Assembly: GCA_947496705.1 (NCBI GenBank)
Contig: CANMDW010000002.1
Location: 1-64,000 of the forward strand
DNA length: 64,000 bases
Reading direction: 5' to 3'
Source: an uncultured Aquimarina sp.
Lineage (GTDB): Bacteria > Bacteroidota > Bacteroidia > Flavobacteriales > Flavobacteriaceae
Each line of letters opens with the position of its first letter. Positions within the stretch are counted from its first letter, which is position 1. The position numbers and the translations under genes were made by a program. This document shows, piece after piece, positions 10,051 through 18,700 of the stretch. The notes under the pieces are model-generated. The model ran no database searches. It was not told the origin of the DNA and saw nothing but the letters and a program-made list of their open reading frames with translations.

Positions 10051-10084
10051 GTCATTCCCGTGATCCCGTATTGGGACGGGAATC
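10051..10084. repeat. Dispersed GTCATTCC...GGAATC palindromic repeat
   Basis: GTCATTCCCG and CGGGAATC arms flank a GATCCCGTATTGGGA core. It belongs to the same family as 4298-4321, 4364-4414 and 11739-11763. Confidence 0.5.
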
Positions 10085-10278
10085 TGAATACATAAAAGAT
10101 AACATCATAATATAACCCGTTGTGCATTATGAGTAATGTAATACGATTATAATACCAAATCCTCATCTTTTACCTCTATCCCGATAGTTATGGGAGGGGT
10201 AAAAAATTGGAGAAATATAGTCAAAATACACAATAGGTATAATATAGCATAATTAGGGCTTAAGTAGAGATTCTGGGG

Positions 10279-10318
10279 AGAGCTGTTTGATTTTAGGATT
10301 AGACAGCTCTATTTTTTT
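10279..10318 (+). terminator. Rho-independent terminator without an obvious gene in front
   Basis: Stem AGAGCTGT (10279-10286) pairs with ACAGCTCT (10303-10310) and is followed by ATTTTTTT. No coding sequence lies between the repeat array and this hairpin, so it may end a non-coding transcript from the 9.3-10.2 kb region. Confidence 0.65.
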
Positions 10319-10492
10319 AGTAAACCTCCATTTTGAAAACTTTAAACCCGGATTTTTAGATCCGGGCACCAGCTTGTCCCAAATTGTTCAGGATCCAAGT
10401 GTATTCCCGTGTAATGTGTTCCAGCATGCTTAAAGTTCATTCCATATCTTAGCAGTTCATTATATAACCGATCTTTTTATATTTTAGCAGTT

Positions 10493-11149
10493 ATGGTAGA
10501 TAGAAAACTTCTGGAATATTTAGAATCGTTCCTTACCTCAAGGAGATTGGCACTGTATAAAAAGGTAGTAAGCCAGAGAACTAATCATTTTACCGTTGCG
10601 GTAGAAGATGTGTATCAATTGCATAATACCAGTGCTGTAATACGTAGCTGCGATGTTTTTGGAATACAGAATGTGCATGTGATCGAAGAAGTAAATATAA
10701 AGCGTATTGATAGAGAGATCGCCATGGGAGCCCAAAAATGGGTAGACATTAATCGATATGCAACAACCCGGGAATGTATCAAAACACTAAAAAATCGGGG
10801 GTATCAAATCGTAGCGACCACACCACATGACGATTCTGAAGTAGTACAGGATTTTGAGATAACAAAACCAGCTGCTTTTTTCTTTGGCAGAGAACAACAG
10901 GGGCTAAGTGATACTGTTCTCGAAACCGCCGATAGTAAGTTGCATATCCCCATGGTGGGTTTTACAGAAAGCCTTAATATTTCGGTATCTGCGGCAATTA
11001 TACTACAGCATGTCACTTCAAAATTAAGAACGGCTAATATAGAATGGCAATTGTCTGAAGAGGAACAGTTGCAAAAGAGAATGGAGTGGGCAAAGAAAGT
11101 GATTAAAAGCCATGAACAGATTATTGCACGGTATCGTGAGAATAAGTAA
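10493..11149 (+). CDS. trmH: tRNA (guanosine(18)-2'-O)-methyltransferase TrmH
   Basis: 218 aa SpoU/TrmH-class enzyme that transfers a methyl group from S-adenosylmethionine to the 2'-OH of G18 in the tRNA D-loop. The three SPOUT motifs are visible: motif 1 with N-x-SAVIRSCDVFG (about 43-57), motif 2 FFFGREQQGLS (about 128-139) and motif 3 IPMVGFTESLNISVSAAI (about 151-169). The conserved Arg of motif 1 and the Asn of LNIS are present. An N-terminal helical segment (1-25) and a basic C-terminal helix match TrmH rather than the larger RlmB. The ATG at 10493 is preceded by TATATTTT, close to the TAnnTTTG -7 box. A heptanucleotide satellite begins directly behind the stop. Confidence 0.9.
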   Translation: MVDRKLLEYLESFLTSRRLALYKKVVSQRTNHFTVAVEDVYQLHNTSAVIRSCDVFGIQNVHVIEEVNIKRIDREIAMGAQKWVDINRYATTRECIKTLKNRGYQIVATTPHDDSEVVQDFEITKPAAFFFGREQQGLSDTVLETADSKLHIPMVGFTESLNISVSAAIILQHVTSKLRTANIEWQLSEEEQLQKRMEWAKKVIKSHEQIIARYRENK

Positions 11150-11154
11150 CTTTA

Positions 11155-11264
11155 TTAAGAATTAAGAATTAGGAATTAGGAATTAGGAATTAGGAATTAG
11201 GAATTAGGAATTAGGAATTAGGAATTAGGAATTAGGAATTAGGAATTAAGAATTAGGAATTAGG
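11155..11264. repeat. Heptanucleotide satellite (GAATTAG)n, about 15 copies
   Basis: The 7-bp unit GAATTAG is repeated almost without error between trmH and the VOC gene. A period of 7 is not a multiple of 3, and the array is non-coding. Its near identity suggests recent slippage, so copy number is probably variable between strains. It lies about 80 bp upstream of the VOC start. Confidence 0.92.
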
Positions 11265-11341
11265 AGTTTTTGTATGTTTCTAAACTTCGGACTTCGGACT
11301 TCTACATTCTTCCAACTTCCAAAACAAATAAAAACACAGAT

Positions 11342-11707
11342 ATGGTCACTTGGTTTGAAATTCCGGTTACGGATATGGAAAGGGCAAAAGCTTTTTATGA
11401 AAAAGTTTTTGACATTGACATTGGATTGCAAAAAATGGAGGGTATTGAAATGGGATGGTTCCCAAACAAAAATCAGGCTGGGATTGCCACCGGAACGCTC
11501 ATCAATGCCGGTGAGCATTATACACCCAGCGAAAATGGGGTTTTGGTATATTTTTCTTGTGAAGATGTAGCCAATGAAATTGGCAGGGTAGCAGCAGCAG
11601 GAGGAAAAGTGGTTTCAGGTAAAAAACAAATATCAGAAAACCACGGGTATATGGCATATTGTATCGATTCTGAAGGAAACCGAATTGCATTGCATTCTCT
11701 GAAATAG
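11342..11707 (+). CDS. VOC (glyoxalase/bleomycin-resistance) family protein
   Basis: 121 aa with the paired beta-alpha-beta-beta-beta fold of the vicinal oxygen chelate family. It starts MVTWFEIPVTDMERAKAFYEKVF and ends GYMAYCIDSEGNRIALHS, both typical of small single-domain members related to glyoxalase I. The ATG at 11342 is chosen because it begins the first beta strand; an upstream in-frame ATG at 11270 would add a low-complexity, repeat-derived leader. Substrate cannot be predicted. Upstream sequence to 11325 continues as degenerate 7-mers (ACTTCGG), so the promoter must lie very close to the gene or before the satellite. Confidence 0.85.
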   Translation: MVTWFEIPVTDMERAKAFYEKVFDIDIGLQKMEGIEMGWFPNKNQAGIATGTLINAGEHYTPSENGVLVYFSCEDVANEIGRVAAAGGKVVSGKKQISENHGYMAYCIDSEGNRIALHSLK

Positions 11708-11738
11708 ATCGTTTTGAATAAACCGTTTCTCTAGAGTT

Positions 11739-11763
11739 GTCATTCCGGCGTAGGCCGGAATCC
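11739..11763. repeat. Dispersed GTCATTCC...GGAATC palindromic repeat
   Basis: GTCATTCCGGC pairs with GCCGGAATC around a GTAG core, the cleanest palindrome of the four family members in this window. Confidence 0.55.
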
Positions 11764-11869
11764 ATAATAAACAGATATTCAACTTAAAAGTTCCCTTAAA
11801 AGATATTGAAGTAATATCTAAAGAAAGTAGTTGCCTTTGAAATAGATTCCGGCTTATGCTCTATATATG

Positions 11870-11902
11870 AAAAAAGGGTAAGACTACAAATAGTCAAACC
11901 CT
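11870..11902 (-). terminator. Rho-independent terminator for the 11944-12708 gene
   Basis: Read on the minus strand, AGGGTTTGACTA and TAGTCTTACCCT pair (AGGGT/ACCCT and ACTA/TAGT), followed by six T. It lies 40 bp after the stop of the minus-strand gene. Confidence 0.7.
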
Positions 11903-11943
11903 CGATATTTTAAGTCTCATACTTAATAGAATAGTGTCAATTT

Positions 11944-12708
11944 TTATTTCCTGTCCAACACTTTATACTCTTCATAACATTCGCTAATCGCATCGAGAAT
12001 CTGTAAATCGTTGGCAAATCTTATAAAATCTATCGAATAATTACAGTTACGCAGGATTTCATCGATATCCATTCGCTCGACCTGTAGTAGCGCCATAAGG
12101 GTCGCCCGATCGAATTTGGTTTCGAGAAGGTTTCTGATCTCATCATCCTTCTTCATTTTACGTAGTTTCCGCAACTCTTTAGAGCGCTTACTGAATATAT
12201 TGTATAAAAAGTCGGCGGGATTAAATATAGCTCCCAGCACTTTATTTACAGCCCCCGGTTGTTTGCTTCCTCCTTCATAGCCCGAACCTAATCCCGAAAT
12301 ACTATATCGGTAATTATTGTATACCGGAATTCTTTTGGCATCAATTTCCAGATAGCCCGTAAGCTGTACATCGGCAACTACGACTTCTTCTAATGCGATG
12401 CCCAATTCTGTCATCTGTATTTTTACTGACCCAAATTTGATCCAGTCATTGGTCACTCTAACTTGTAGTGGCTTATAGCCAATATAGGTAAAATATAAAG
12501 TGTCGTTTACTTTTGCTTGTATGGTGAAGTCTCCTTCCCGATTAGTGATCGTTCCAATAACCTGACTTAGATTTACAATATGTACGTTTTCTAAGATGTT
12601 ATCTGTAGAGGCGTTTAATACTTTTCCCGATACAGTACCCGAATTACCATCCTGCGCATAGATGGCTGTTGCTGCTAATAATAGTATATAAAATAATATG
12701 CTCCTCAT
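11944..12708 (-). CDS. Carboxypeptidase-regulatory-like domain protein, exported
   Basis: 254 aa with a signal peptide (MRSILFYILLLAATAIYAQ) and one carboxypeptidase-D-regulatory-like beta-sandwich (about 22-105, with GTVSGKVLNASTDNILENVHIVN and TYIGYKPLQV). A charged, helical C-terminal half follows (about 140-254). The same N-terminal domain starts SusC-type receptors, but here there is no plug or barrel. Inference: periplasmic or surface protein of unknown role, conserved in related Flavobacteriaceae. It has its own terminator. Confidence 0.8.
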   Translation of the reverse strand: MRSILFYILLLAATAIYAQDGNSGTVSGKVLNASTDNILENVHIVNLSQVIGTITNREGDFTIQAKVNDTLYFTYIGYKPLQVRVTNDWIKFGSVKIQMTELGIALEEVVVADVQLTGYLEIDAKRIPVYNNYRYSISGLGSGYEGGSKQPGAVNKVLGAIFNPADFLYNIFSKRSKELRKLRKMKKDDEIRNLLETKFDRATLMALLQVERMDIDEILRNCNYSIDFIRFANDLQILDAISECYEEYKVLDRK

Positions 12709-12795
12709 CTAGATTTATATAGCATTCAATTTTTTTAGATAATATAACATAAAAATCGCGCCAAAAATCATATCACAATGTTAATTGTATGTATT

Positions 12796-14553
12796 TTATC
12801 TACGATCACTACGTTTTCTTTTATCTCTTCTGTTAGTTCCACTATTACCCCGGTCTTCTTTATGATCGAAGCGTTTTTTTCCTTTAGGCTTAAATCCCTC
12901 ACTTCTGCGTTTTCCTTTGAAACCACCACCGTTATCACGACGGCGTTTTCCCCGGTTACGTCCCGAATCTTTAGAGATCTCTACATTTACTTTTCTTCCT
13001 TCCATTCTAAAGTCTTCAAATACCGAGAGTACACGTTCCTGATATTCAGAACCGGTATTGAAGAAGGAGAAACTTTCCTTTACGTCTACACGACTCAGGG
13101 AGTCACTTCCCAGCTCCAGTACTTCTTTGAGGAAGTCTTTTAAGGTCATCCAGTCAAATCCGTCTCTTTCACCCACATTGATAAAGTACCTGGTACTTCC
13201 TTCGCCACCCGAATCTCTTTCGTTTTCTGCCATGGCATTAAGATCTCTTGACTTTTTGTAATAATTATGAAAACGAGAAAATTCTACCGAAAAGAATTTT
13301 TTAATCAGTTCTTCTTTAGAAAATTCTTCCAACACTTCATTAATAGAAGGCAAATAACTATCGATCTCATGGTTTATTTCTGCTTTTCCAATATCACTGG
13401 CCAGATGAAATAACTGAACCTGACATATTTCTTCGCCACTGGGAATTTCCTTTTTCTCAAAATTCTTTTTGATGATTCGTTCTACAGTCTTAATCTTTCT
13501 AACCTCACTTTTGGAAACAATAACCATAGAAACCCCGCTTTTACCGGCACGCCCGGTTCTTCCGCTTCGGTGGGTATAGGTTTCGATTTCATCGGGAAGT
13601 TGATAGTTGATCACGTGTGTCACATCCTCTACATCGATCCCACGTGCAGCAACATCGGTTGCTACCAACATTTGTATTTGTCGGTTTCTGAAACTTTTCA
13701 TGACCATATCACGTTGATTCTGACTTAAATCTCCATGCAAGGCTGCAGCATTATACCCGTCTCCGATCAGGTTTTCTGCAACTTTCTGGGTATCGCGTTT
13801 GGTACGGCAGAATATTACAGAGAAAATATCCGGATTGGCATCTGACAGTCGTTTTAAGGCAGCATATCGGTCACGCGAATTTACCACATAGTATTCGTGT
13901 GAAACGTTCTTAGAACCTGTGTTTTTATGTCCTACCGTAATTTCTGCAGGATTATGCATAAACCGTTTTGCAATGGTAGCAACTTCTTTTGGCATCGTTG
14001 CCGAAAATAACCAGGTGTTTTTATCTTTTGGGGTATGCGATAAAATGGCATTGATATCTTCATAGAATCCCATATTCAACATCTCATCGGCTTCATCCAG
14101 AATACAATATCCAATATTAGAAATATCGACCATTTTACGATTGATCATATCCTGCATGCGTCCGGGAGTAGCCACCACAATCTGTGCGCCCCGTTTTACC
14201 TGTTTGGCTTGCTCGGTGATGCTGGCACCCCCATAAATCGCAACGGTATGTAATCCGGGAATAAACTTGGAGTAGTTTTTAAGTTCGTTGGTAATTTGTA
14301 AACACAGCTCACGGGTTGGAGAGAGAATTAACCCTTGCGTGATCCTGCTATTGGGGTCTATTTTTTCGATTAACGGAAAACCAAACGCTGCTGTTTTTCC
14401 TGTTCCTGTTTGCGCCAGGGCTACAATATCTGTATCCTCATCAAGTAGCAGGGGAATTGCCTTTTCTTGTACTTCACTTGGGGTTTCAAATCCCATATCA
14501 CTCACCGCCTTTATAATGGCTTCACCCAGACCTAACGCTTCAAATTTGTTCAT
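12796..14553 (-). CDS. deaD: DEAD-box ATP-dependent RNA helicase, DeaD/CsdA-like
   Basis: 585 aa. Helicase core motifs in order: Q motif (GFETPSEVQEKAIP), Walker A AQTGTGKT, DEAD box LDEADEML, SAT, and motif VI HRSGRTGRAG. A DbpA/CsdA-type RNA-binding domain (about 455-525) and a Lys/Arg/Gly-rich tail (last ~50 residues) follow. It likely remodels structured RNA in ribosome assembly and cold adaptation. The ATG at 14553 (MNKFEALGL) is preferred over an in-frame ATG at 14574 because the promoter box lies at 14571-14579, leaving a leader of about 12 nt. Confidence 0.94.
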   Translation of the reverse strand: MNKFEALGLGEAIIKAVSDMGFETPSEVQEKAIPLLLDEDTDIVALAQTGTGKTAAFGFPLIEKIDPNSRITQGLILSPTRELCLQITNELKNYSKFIPGLHTVAIYGGASITEQAKQVKRGAQIVVATPGRMQDMINRKMVDISNIGYCILDEADEMLNMGFYEDINAILSHTPKDKNTWLFSATMPKEVATIAKRFMHNPAEITVGHKNTGSKNVSHEYYVVNSRDRYAALKRLSDANPDIFSVIFCRTKRDTQKVAENLIGDGYNAAALHGDLSQNQRDMVMKSFRNRQIQMLVATDVAARGIDVEDVTHVINYQLPDEIETYTHRSGRTGRAGKSGVSMVIVSKSEVRKIKTVERIIKKNFEKKEIPSGEEICQVQLFHLASDIGKAEINHEIDSYLPSINEVLEEFSKEELIKKFFSVEFSRFHNYYKKSRDLNAMAENERDSGGEGSTRYFINVGERDGFDWMTLKDFLKEVLELGSDSLSRVDVKESFSFFNTGSEYQERVLSVFEDFRMEGRKVNVEISKDSGRNRGKRRRDNGGGFKGKRRSEGFKPKGKKRFDHKEDRGNSGTNRRDKRKRSDRR

Positions 14554-14570
14554 ATAGCTAAAAATAAGCC

Positions 14571-14603
14571 GCAAAGGTACGGTTTATTATCTGTCTATTA
14601 CAA
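14571..14603 (-). promoter_or_regulatory. Bacteroidota-type promoter of deaD
   Basis: On the minus strand TACCTTTGC (14579-14571) matches the -7 consensus TAnnTTTG, and TTG lies 21 nt upstream as the -33 element. This placement supports the internal ATG at 14553 as the start. Confidence 0.65.
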
Positions 14604-14635
14604 TAACGAGGTAGTTATTATAGTGTTGCAAGATA

Positions 14636-14692
14636 GGTTATGAGTTATGGGTTATGAGTTATGAATTCAGAATTATGAATTATGAATTATGA
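14636..14692. repeat. Heptanucleotide satellite (GTTATGA/ATTATGA)n
   Basis: About eight 7-bp units drift from GTTATGA to ATTATGA between the deaD promoter and the end of tsaD. It has the same 7-bp period as the satellites at 9382, 11155, 11281 and 43374, but a different sequence. Confidence 0.85.
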
Positions 14693-14707
14693 TATACTCA
14701 CCACTCA

Positions 14708-15730
14708 TTAAAACTTAATTCGCGCTTTGGCTATTACGCTTAAATCAGTAAACTCTTTTTTCAGATATTTCAAGTATCCTACAATCCCGATCATTGCCGC
14801 GTTATCTGTTGTATATTCAAATTTGGGAACAAACGTTTTCCATCCATATTTGTGTTCTCCTTCTTTTAGTGCTTTTCTGATACCGGAATTAGCAGAAACG
14901 CCGCCACCAATAGCAATGCGCTTAATACCTGTTTGTTTTGAAGCTTTTTTCAACTTATCAACAAGTATGTTAATGATGGTATATTGAAGGGAAGCACAGA
15001 TATCATTCAGGTTTTCTTCTATGAAATTCGGGTTTTCTTTTACTTTTTTTTGAATGAAATACAGCACAGAAGTTTTAAGGCCGCTAAAACTGAAATTCAA
15101 CTCACCAACTTTGGGTTTCGGAAACGGAAAAGCTTTTGGATCACCCAGTTGTGCGTATTTGTCGATTAAGGGGCCACCTGGGTAAGGCAGTCCAAATATC
15201 TTGGCGCTCTTATCAAAAGCTTCTCCAACAGCATCATCGATAGTTTCGCCAATGATTTTCATATCAAAATGATCCCTGACCATAACGATTTGCGTATGCC
15301 CGCCACTTATGGTCATTGCCAGGAACGGAAATTCTGGGGTGTCAAAACCTTCTTCTTCAATAAAATGAGCGAGAATATGTGCCTGCATATGGTGTACATC
15401 AATCAGAGGGATGTCTAATGCCAAAGCCAATGATTTTGCAAAAGAGGTTCCTACCAGTAAAGATCCCATTAAGCCCGGGCCCCGGGTAAAAGCAATAGCA
15501 TTCAGATCTTTTTTTTCTATATTGGCTTTTTTAATGGCTTGATCGATTACCGGAACGATGTTCTGCAGATGCGCTCTGGAGGCTAGTTCGGGTACTACAC
15601 CACCATATAATTCGTGTATTTTTTGCGATGCAACAACATTTGATAAAACTTTTCCGTTGCATAATATAGCTGCAGAGGTATCGTCGCAGGAAGATTCAAT
15701 ACCAAGAATGTATACTTTTTGTGGATTCAT
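14708..15730 (-). CDS. tsaD: tRNA N6-adenosine threonylcarbamoyltransferase TsaD
   Basis: 340 aa ASKHA-fold enzyme that transfers the threonylcarbamoyl group from TC-AMP to A37 of ANN-decoding tRNAs, working with TsaB and TsaE. Visible hallmarks: GIESSCDDTSAAI at the N-terminus, the metal-binding HMQAH motif (VHHMQAHILAH), GGHTQIV, and GGVSANSGIR. The ATG at 15730 begins MNPQKVYILGIESS. A longer frame to 15790 adds an implausible leader and would run through the promoter box. Its start codon overlaps by 12 bp the proposed start of tamB on the other strand. Confidence 0.95.
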   Translation of the reverse strand: MNPQKVYILGIESSCDDTSAAILCNGKVLSNVVASQKIHELYGGVVPELASRAHLQNIVPVIDQAIKKANIEKKDLNAIAFTRGPGLMGSLLVGTSFAKSLALALDIPLIDVHHMQAHILAHFIEEEGFDTPEFPFLAMTISGGHTQIVMVRDHFDMKIIGETIDDAVGEAFDKSAKIFGLPYPGGPLIDKYAQLGDPKAFPFPKPKVGELNFSFSGLKTSVLYFIQKKVKENPNFIEENLNDICASLQYTIINILVDKLKKASKQTGIKRIAIGGGVSANSGIRKALKEGEHKYGWKTFVPKFEYTTDNAAMIGIVGYLKYLKKEFTDLSVIAKARIKF

Positions 15731-18700
15731 TATGAGGAAAAGGGCATAGAAATTGTTAATATTGTCAACAAAGTTAAAACAATAAAGCATATCAAAAAAC
15801 TCAGGAAAATATTGTTGAGGATATTTCTTATCCTTTTATCACTTTTTGCATTTTTGGTGATCTTGTTTTCCATTCCTGGTATTCAAACATATTTTGGGAA
15901 AAGAGTGACAAATTATCTTAATGTAGCCTATGGTGTCGAGATCCATATCGATCGAATTGGATTGACCTATGCCGGAAACGTAAGCCTTAAAGATGTTTTT
16001 ATACAAGATCATCATGAGGATACACTTTTGTATGCAACAGCTATAGAAACTTCGGTGGGTAGTTTGCGGGAAATTTCTAATGGGAAACCAACACTTGGAA
16101 ATGTTTTGATAGAGAACCTGATCTTTAACATGAAAATATATAAAGATGAGGGTAGTGATAATCTCATGACTTTTATCAGAAAGTTTAATTCTGGAAAAAA
16201 AACATCTTCGAGCGAGAGATTTCTCCTTACCACAAAGAATATTACTTTAAATAATGGGAAGTACAGTTTTAGTAACGAAAATTTATCAAAACCAGAGGTC
16301 ATTGCCTACAAAGATATTGCTCTTGATGCCGAAAGCCTCATGGTCGACGGGCCCGATGTTTACATAAATATAGATCGTTTGGCTTTTGAAGATCAAAAAG
16401 GATTACATATTTCTAAACTACAAACCTGTTTTTCTATCAAACCCGAGGAAATGAATTTTCAGGATCTTGTGATAGAGACTCCCGATTCTAAAATTCGGGG
16501 AGAAATACTGTTCTCATACGCAGTAGGTGGGCTGGATGATTTTGAAAACAAAGTAAATATTACGGCAAATTTTGACAGGGCCAATGTTTCTACAAACGAT
16601 TTAATTCCTTTTTACAGCGGGTTTGGAAGAAATCAAAAATTAAGGATGAGAAATACCTCGGTACGTGGTATCCTCAATGATTTTAAGGTAATTAATGCTA
16701 ATATTTCGGGCTTAGACCGATCTGTTGTTCAAGGTACTGTCAGAATTCAGAATGCAGTATCAAATGCTTCAAAATTTGAGCTCGAGGGAGATTTTGATAA
16801 CTTAACAACCAATTATTATGATCTGGTAAACCTGATGCCCGAGGTTTTAGGAAATTCATTACCCAGGCAATTATATCAGTTTGGAAGTGTAAAAGCTACC
16901 GGTAATGCCATATTCACTACAAAAGCAGTAGATATAGATATGGATCTGTATTCACAGTTGGGAAAGATCAATGCTTTTGTACTGTTACAACAACTTGATG
17001 ACCTAAGTGAAGCGACGTATAACGGGAATGTAATTTCTAATAATTTTAATGTCGGGCAGCTTATCGGGGTACAATCGGTTGGAAATGCTTCCTTTGATAT
17101 CCATGTTGATGGTAGTGGTTTTACTATGGAAAGCCTTAATACCAAAATCGAAGGAGACATAAGCCGGTTAGAATTTAACGAATATACCTATACCCAACTT
17201 AAGGCAATAGGAAATCTTAAAAACAGGGTGTTTGATGGTAATCTGAATTCTAAAGACCCTAATATTAGGTTTAGCTTTAATGGAGTAGCCGACCTATCAG
17301 AAGCGATACATAATTATGACTTTGTAGCCAATGTAGACCATGTAGATTTAAAGAAACTAAATCTCTTTACCAGAGATAGTGCTTCGGTATTTAACGGGGA
17401 TGTTTTTATGAATATGAAAGGTACCGGAATCAATGATGCTTTTGGTACTGTTTCTTTTGCAAAAACCTTATATGCCAATCAAAATGCCAGTTATTATTTT
17501 GAAGATTTTGATATCAACTCCAGTTTTGATGACCAGGGAGTAAGAACGATTACTATGAGTAGTCCCGATATTGTTGATGGCACTGTAAAAGGTGTTTTTA
17601 GATTTGAAAATGTGTATGACCTGTTCCGAAATTCGATAGGTAGTTTATATACCAATTTTGAAGCTAGCGAGATTACAGATGATGAATTTATGGAATTCAA
17701 CTTTAGAATATACAATAAAATAGTAGATGTATTCTTTCCCGAAATTCAATTTGCGCCCAATACGATTATCAAAGGAAAAGTAGAAAGTAATGAATCAGAG
17801 TTCAAACTTACCTTCAAATCGCCATCTATAAGAGCTTTTGATAACTTGATGCAGGAGGTAGATATACAGGTGGATAATAAAAACCCATTATTTAATACCT
17901 ATATTGCTATTGATAGTATCGATTCAAAATACTATGATATTTCTGAGTTTAGTTTGATTAATGTTACTTTAAAAGATACCTTGTTCATGCATTCAGAATT
18001 TAAAGGAGGAAAGAATAATGAAGACAACTTCAATTTAGAATTTTATCATACGATAAACGAAAAAAATAAATCTGTTGTAGGATTTAGAGCATCTGATTTC
18101 ACTTATAAAGGATATACCTGGCTGGTGAACAGGGAAAAAAGAAAAGACAGGAATAAAATTATCTTTGATAACGATTTTAAAAACATTGATATACAATCTA
18201 TACTGTTCAATTATAAAGACGAACAGATTAAAGTGAATGGAGTTACCAGGGGGAAAGAATACAAGAATTTAAAAGCTACTTTTGAGAATGTAGACCTTAA
18301 TAAGATCACTCCCAGAATAGAGAACTTGAATTTTGGAGGCCTGGTAAATGGAGAGTTATCCATTTTACAGGATAAAGGATCATATTTTCCTAATTCTGTC
18401 ATAGTCGTCGATGATTTATCGGTCAATGCTACTGCTTTGGGAGAACTCAGGCTTAATGTAGCAGGAAATTCAGACCTTACCGAGTATAACATTAATACCC
18501 GCTTGATCAATGATGAAAAAAACAGAACCTTATCTGCCGCAGGATCGATCAATGTTTCAGAAAAAAAATCGGCAATAGATGTAGATGTAAGCCTTAATAA
18601 ATTTGATATTTCACAATTTAGCGCTTTGGGCGGAAATGTAATCTCAAATATCCGTGGATTTGTCACGGGTGATGCAAAGGTTTTTGGAGATTATAAGAAT

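Noticed and set aside
11274..11570. 98-aa frame overlapping the VOC gene
   Set aside because: Different frame from a clear VOC domain, basic low-complexity product, starts in repeat-derived DNA.
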